Source of the DNA: Piliocolobus tephrosceles
Lineage: Eukaryota > Chordata > Mammalia > Primates > Cercopithecidae
Direction: 5' to 3'
DNA: 64,000 nt
Assembly (NCBI RefSeq): GCF_002776525.5
Contig: NC_045436.1
Location: forward strand, 6,053,918-6,117,917
Under the pieces are notes generated by a model that was not told the DNA's origin, searched no databases, and was given only the letters and a program-made list of their open reading frames with translations. The translations under genes and the position numbers were made by a program. Below, one piece after another: positions 33,855-64,000 of the stretch (position 1 is its first letter; the number at the start of each line of letters is the position of its first letter).

Positions 33855-34802
33855 AGCATATCTGAAAGAGAACATGTTTATTTACATCACTATTTCCTTT
33901 TTACAATTCCTCCACCTTTCAAATAATAAAATTTTCCAGGAAATCAAGTAGTTTTAAATTACTAAGATATTTTAACAAATACAATTTTCGCCCTATGATT
34001 TTTATTTACATGAGTTTGCAAGAGTTTTAAATAGTTCTTTTGAAACTGCACAATATAACCAAAAGGTCTGACTCAGACCCTGCATCTTTTCCAAAAACTT
34101 TTAGTCTATGAAATTATGTTTATAATCAAATCCTTGCAGTTTGGATCTTTTCAGATGAGGATTTTATTAACACCTCTAAAATATGAACCTGCTTCATAAA
34201 TGATCCATATTTTGGCTGCAAGCTGAACCTATTTGACATTTTTTTATACTAAGCAAAGGTATTTTTGATACCTTAATTAAACTGCTTTGATTAAAACTTT
34301 CTGGAAGTTTTCCCTATCAGTCATACAACTCCCTATGTTGTGTATGTATTCTGAGTACACACTGAATTTCTGAGAATAGATTATTTCCGGTCTGGCCAGT
34401 TCTGAAAGAGACACATAGGGGATTCGGAAATTTATGGCACAGGCATTGGTGCATCTACTCTCTTTGTCCAGTCATACTTGGGATGCTGAATTTTCCTGAT
34501 ATTATATATGCAAATCACTTACTTTTGACAGAATTTACCATTCATCAAATGACTTTCAACAATAACAATGGTCTGACATCCTTTCATGTCATACTGAGAT
34601 TTCAAATATTTATTAGAGAAACTGTAAGACAGATTTTCCTAATATTTTCAAAGTATGGTTCCTCTGAATAGTTGGTATAACATCCATTAAAAAATAGAAA
34701 AGATTAACTTTTTACCATGATCAAAGCTAGAGTTCACAGTGGAACACCTGTATAGCTCTGCCCAACGTCTCTGTAACAACAGCCAAGGGCCCGTCTTCAT
34801 CA
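33855..34802 (-). other. TRAPPC11: TRAPPC11 3' UTR (inferred end)
   Basis: Non-coding continuation of the terminal exon: AT-rich and free of interspersed repeats. An AATAAA on the minus strand (plus TTTATT at 33877-33882) would place cleavage near 33850-33865. A nearer AATAAA (34001-34006) could give a shorter form. The length of about 0.95 kb fits my recollection of the human transcript, but the end is inferred. Confidence 0.55.
33877..33882 (-). terminator. Candidate poly(A) signal of TRAPPC11
   Basis: AATAAA in minus sense. It is the last canonical hexamer before the downstream Alu-containing DNA, about 920 bp after the stop codon. Use is inferred. Confidence 0.45.
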
Positions 34803-63834
<29,032 letters not shown>

Positions 63835-64000
63835 CTAGTATGAACAATGAAGGAAAAACATTGTAAGTACTTATAATTAAGTCTACTACCCCCATTTATT
63901 GTTTTTAAAACTTTATATAACAATAAATACCTCTTTAAGATGACTAAGCACAGTGATAAACACATAGTAAAAGTATACTAATTCTCTGGAACCAAATTAT

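Overview
This is a window of primate nuclear DNA, most likely from an Old World monkey (macaque, baboon, vervet or a relative). About 57 Alu copies or fragments fill roughly a quarter of it. Several young AluY copies carry GATCCGGCCACTGC in the right monomer, a diagnostic I associate with cercopithecine AluYR-type subfamilies. Older layers (MIR, L2-like, L1M, MaLR-type LTRs, DNA-transposon fossils) fill much of the rest. There is no bacterial, plasmid, phage or CRISPR content.

The only protein-coding gene I can support is the 3' half of TRAPPC11 on the minus strand. Fifteen exons lie between 63834 and 34803, all with GT-AG borders and mutually consistent phases. Together they encode about 610 codons without a stop. 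They match the C-terminal Gryzun-type half of the TRAPPC11 (Foie gras homolog) protein, ending at a TGA at 34803-34805. A 3' UTR of about 0.95 kb probably ends near 33860. The N-terminal half, including the Foie-gras domain, lies beyond the right edge of the window.

Layout. 1-33.1 kb is intergenic DNA downstream of TRAPPC11. It holds dense repeats, two GGAA-type purine tracts (18.5-18.9 kb), a VNTR containing a 10-N assembly gap (25.94-26.10 kb), and an adjacent CpG-rich block (26.1-26.6 kb) that is the best promoter candidate outside the gene. It also has an 87-bp hairpin/MITE-like palindrome at 28.18 kb, and an MIR split first by an LTR and then by an L1 (30.5-31.8 kb). 33.86-63.83 kb is TRAPPC11. 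Its introns hold a U6 snRNA pseudogene, a perfect 56-bp tandem duplication, two Tigger-like DNA transposons in opposite orientation, and several inverted Alu pairs that closely bracket exons. 63.84-64.0 kb is the next upstream intron.

In human 4q35.1 the gene downstream of TRAPPC11 is STOX2, so low coordinates should point toward STOX2. No STOX2 coding sequence was recognised here. I found no credible new multi-gene system. The items most worth checking are the hairpin at 28.18 kb, the gap-containing VNTR beside the CpG island, and the inverted-Alu-bracketed exons.
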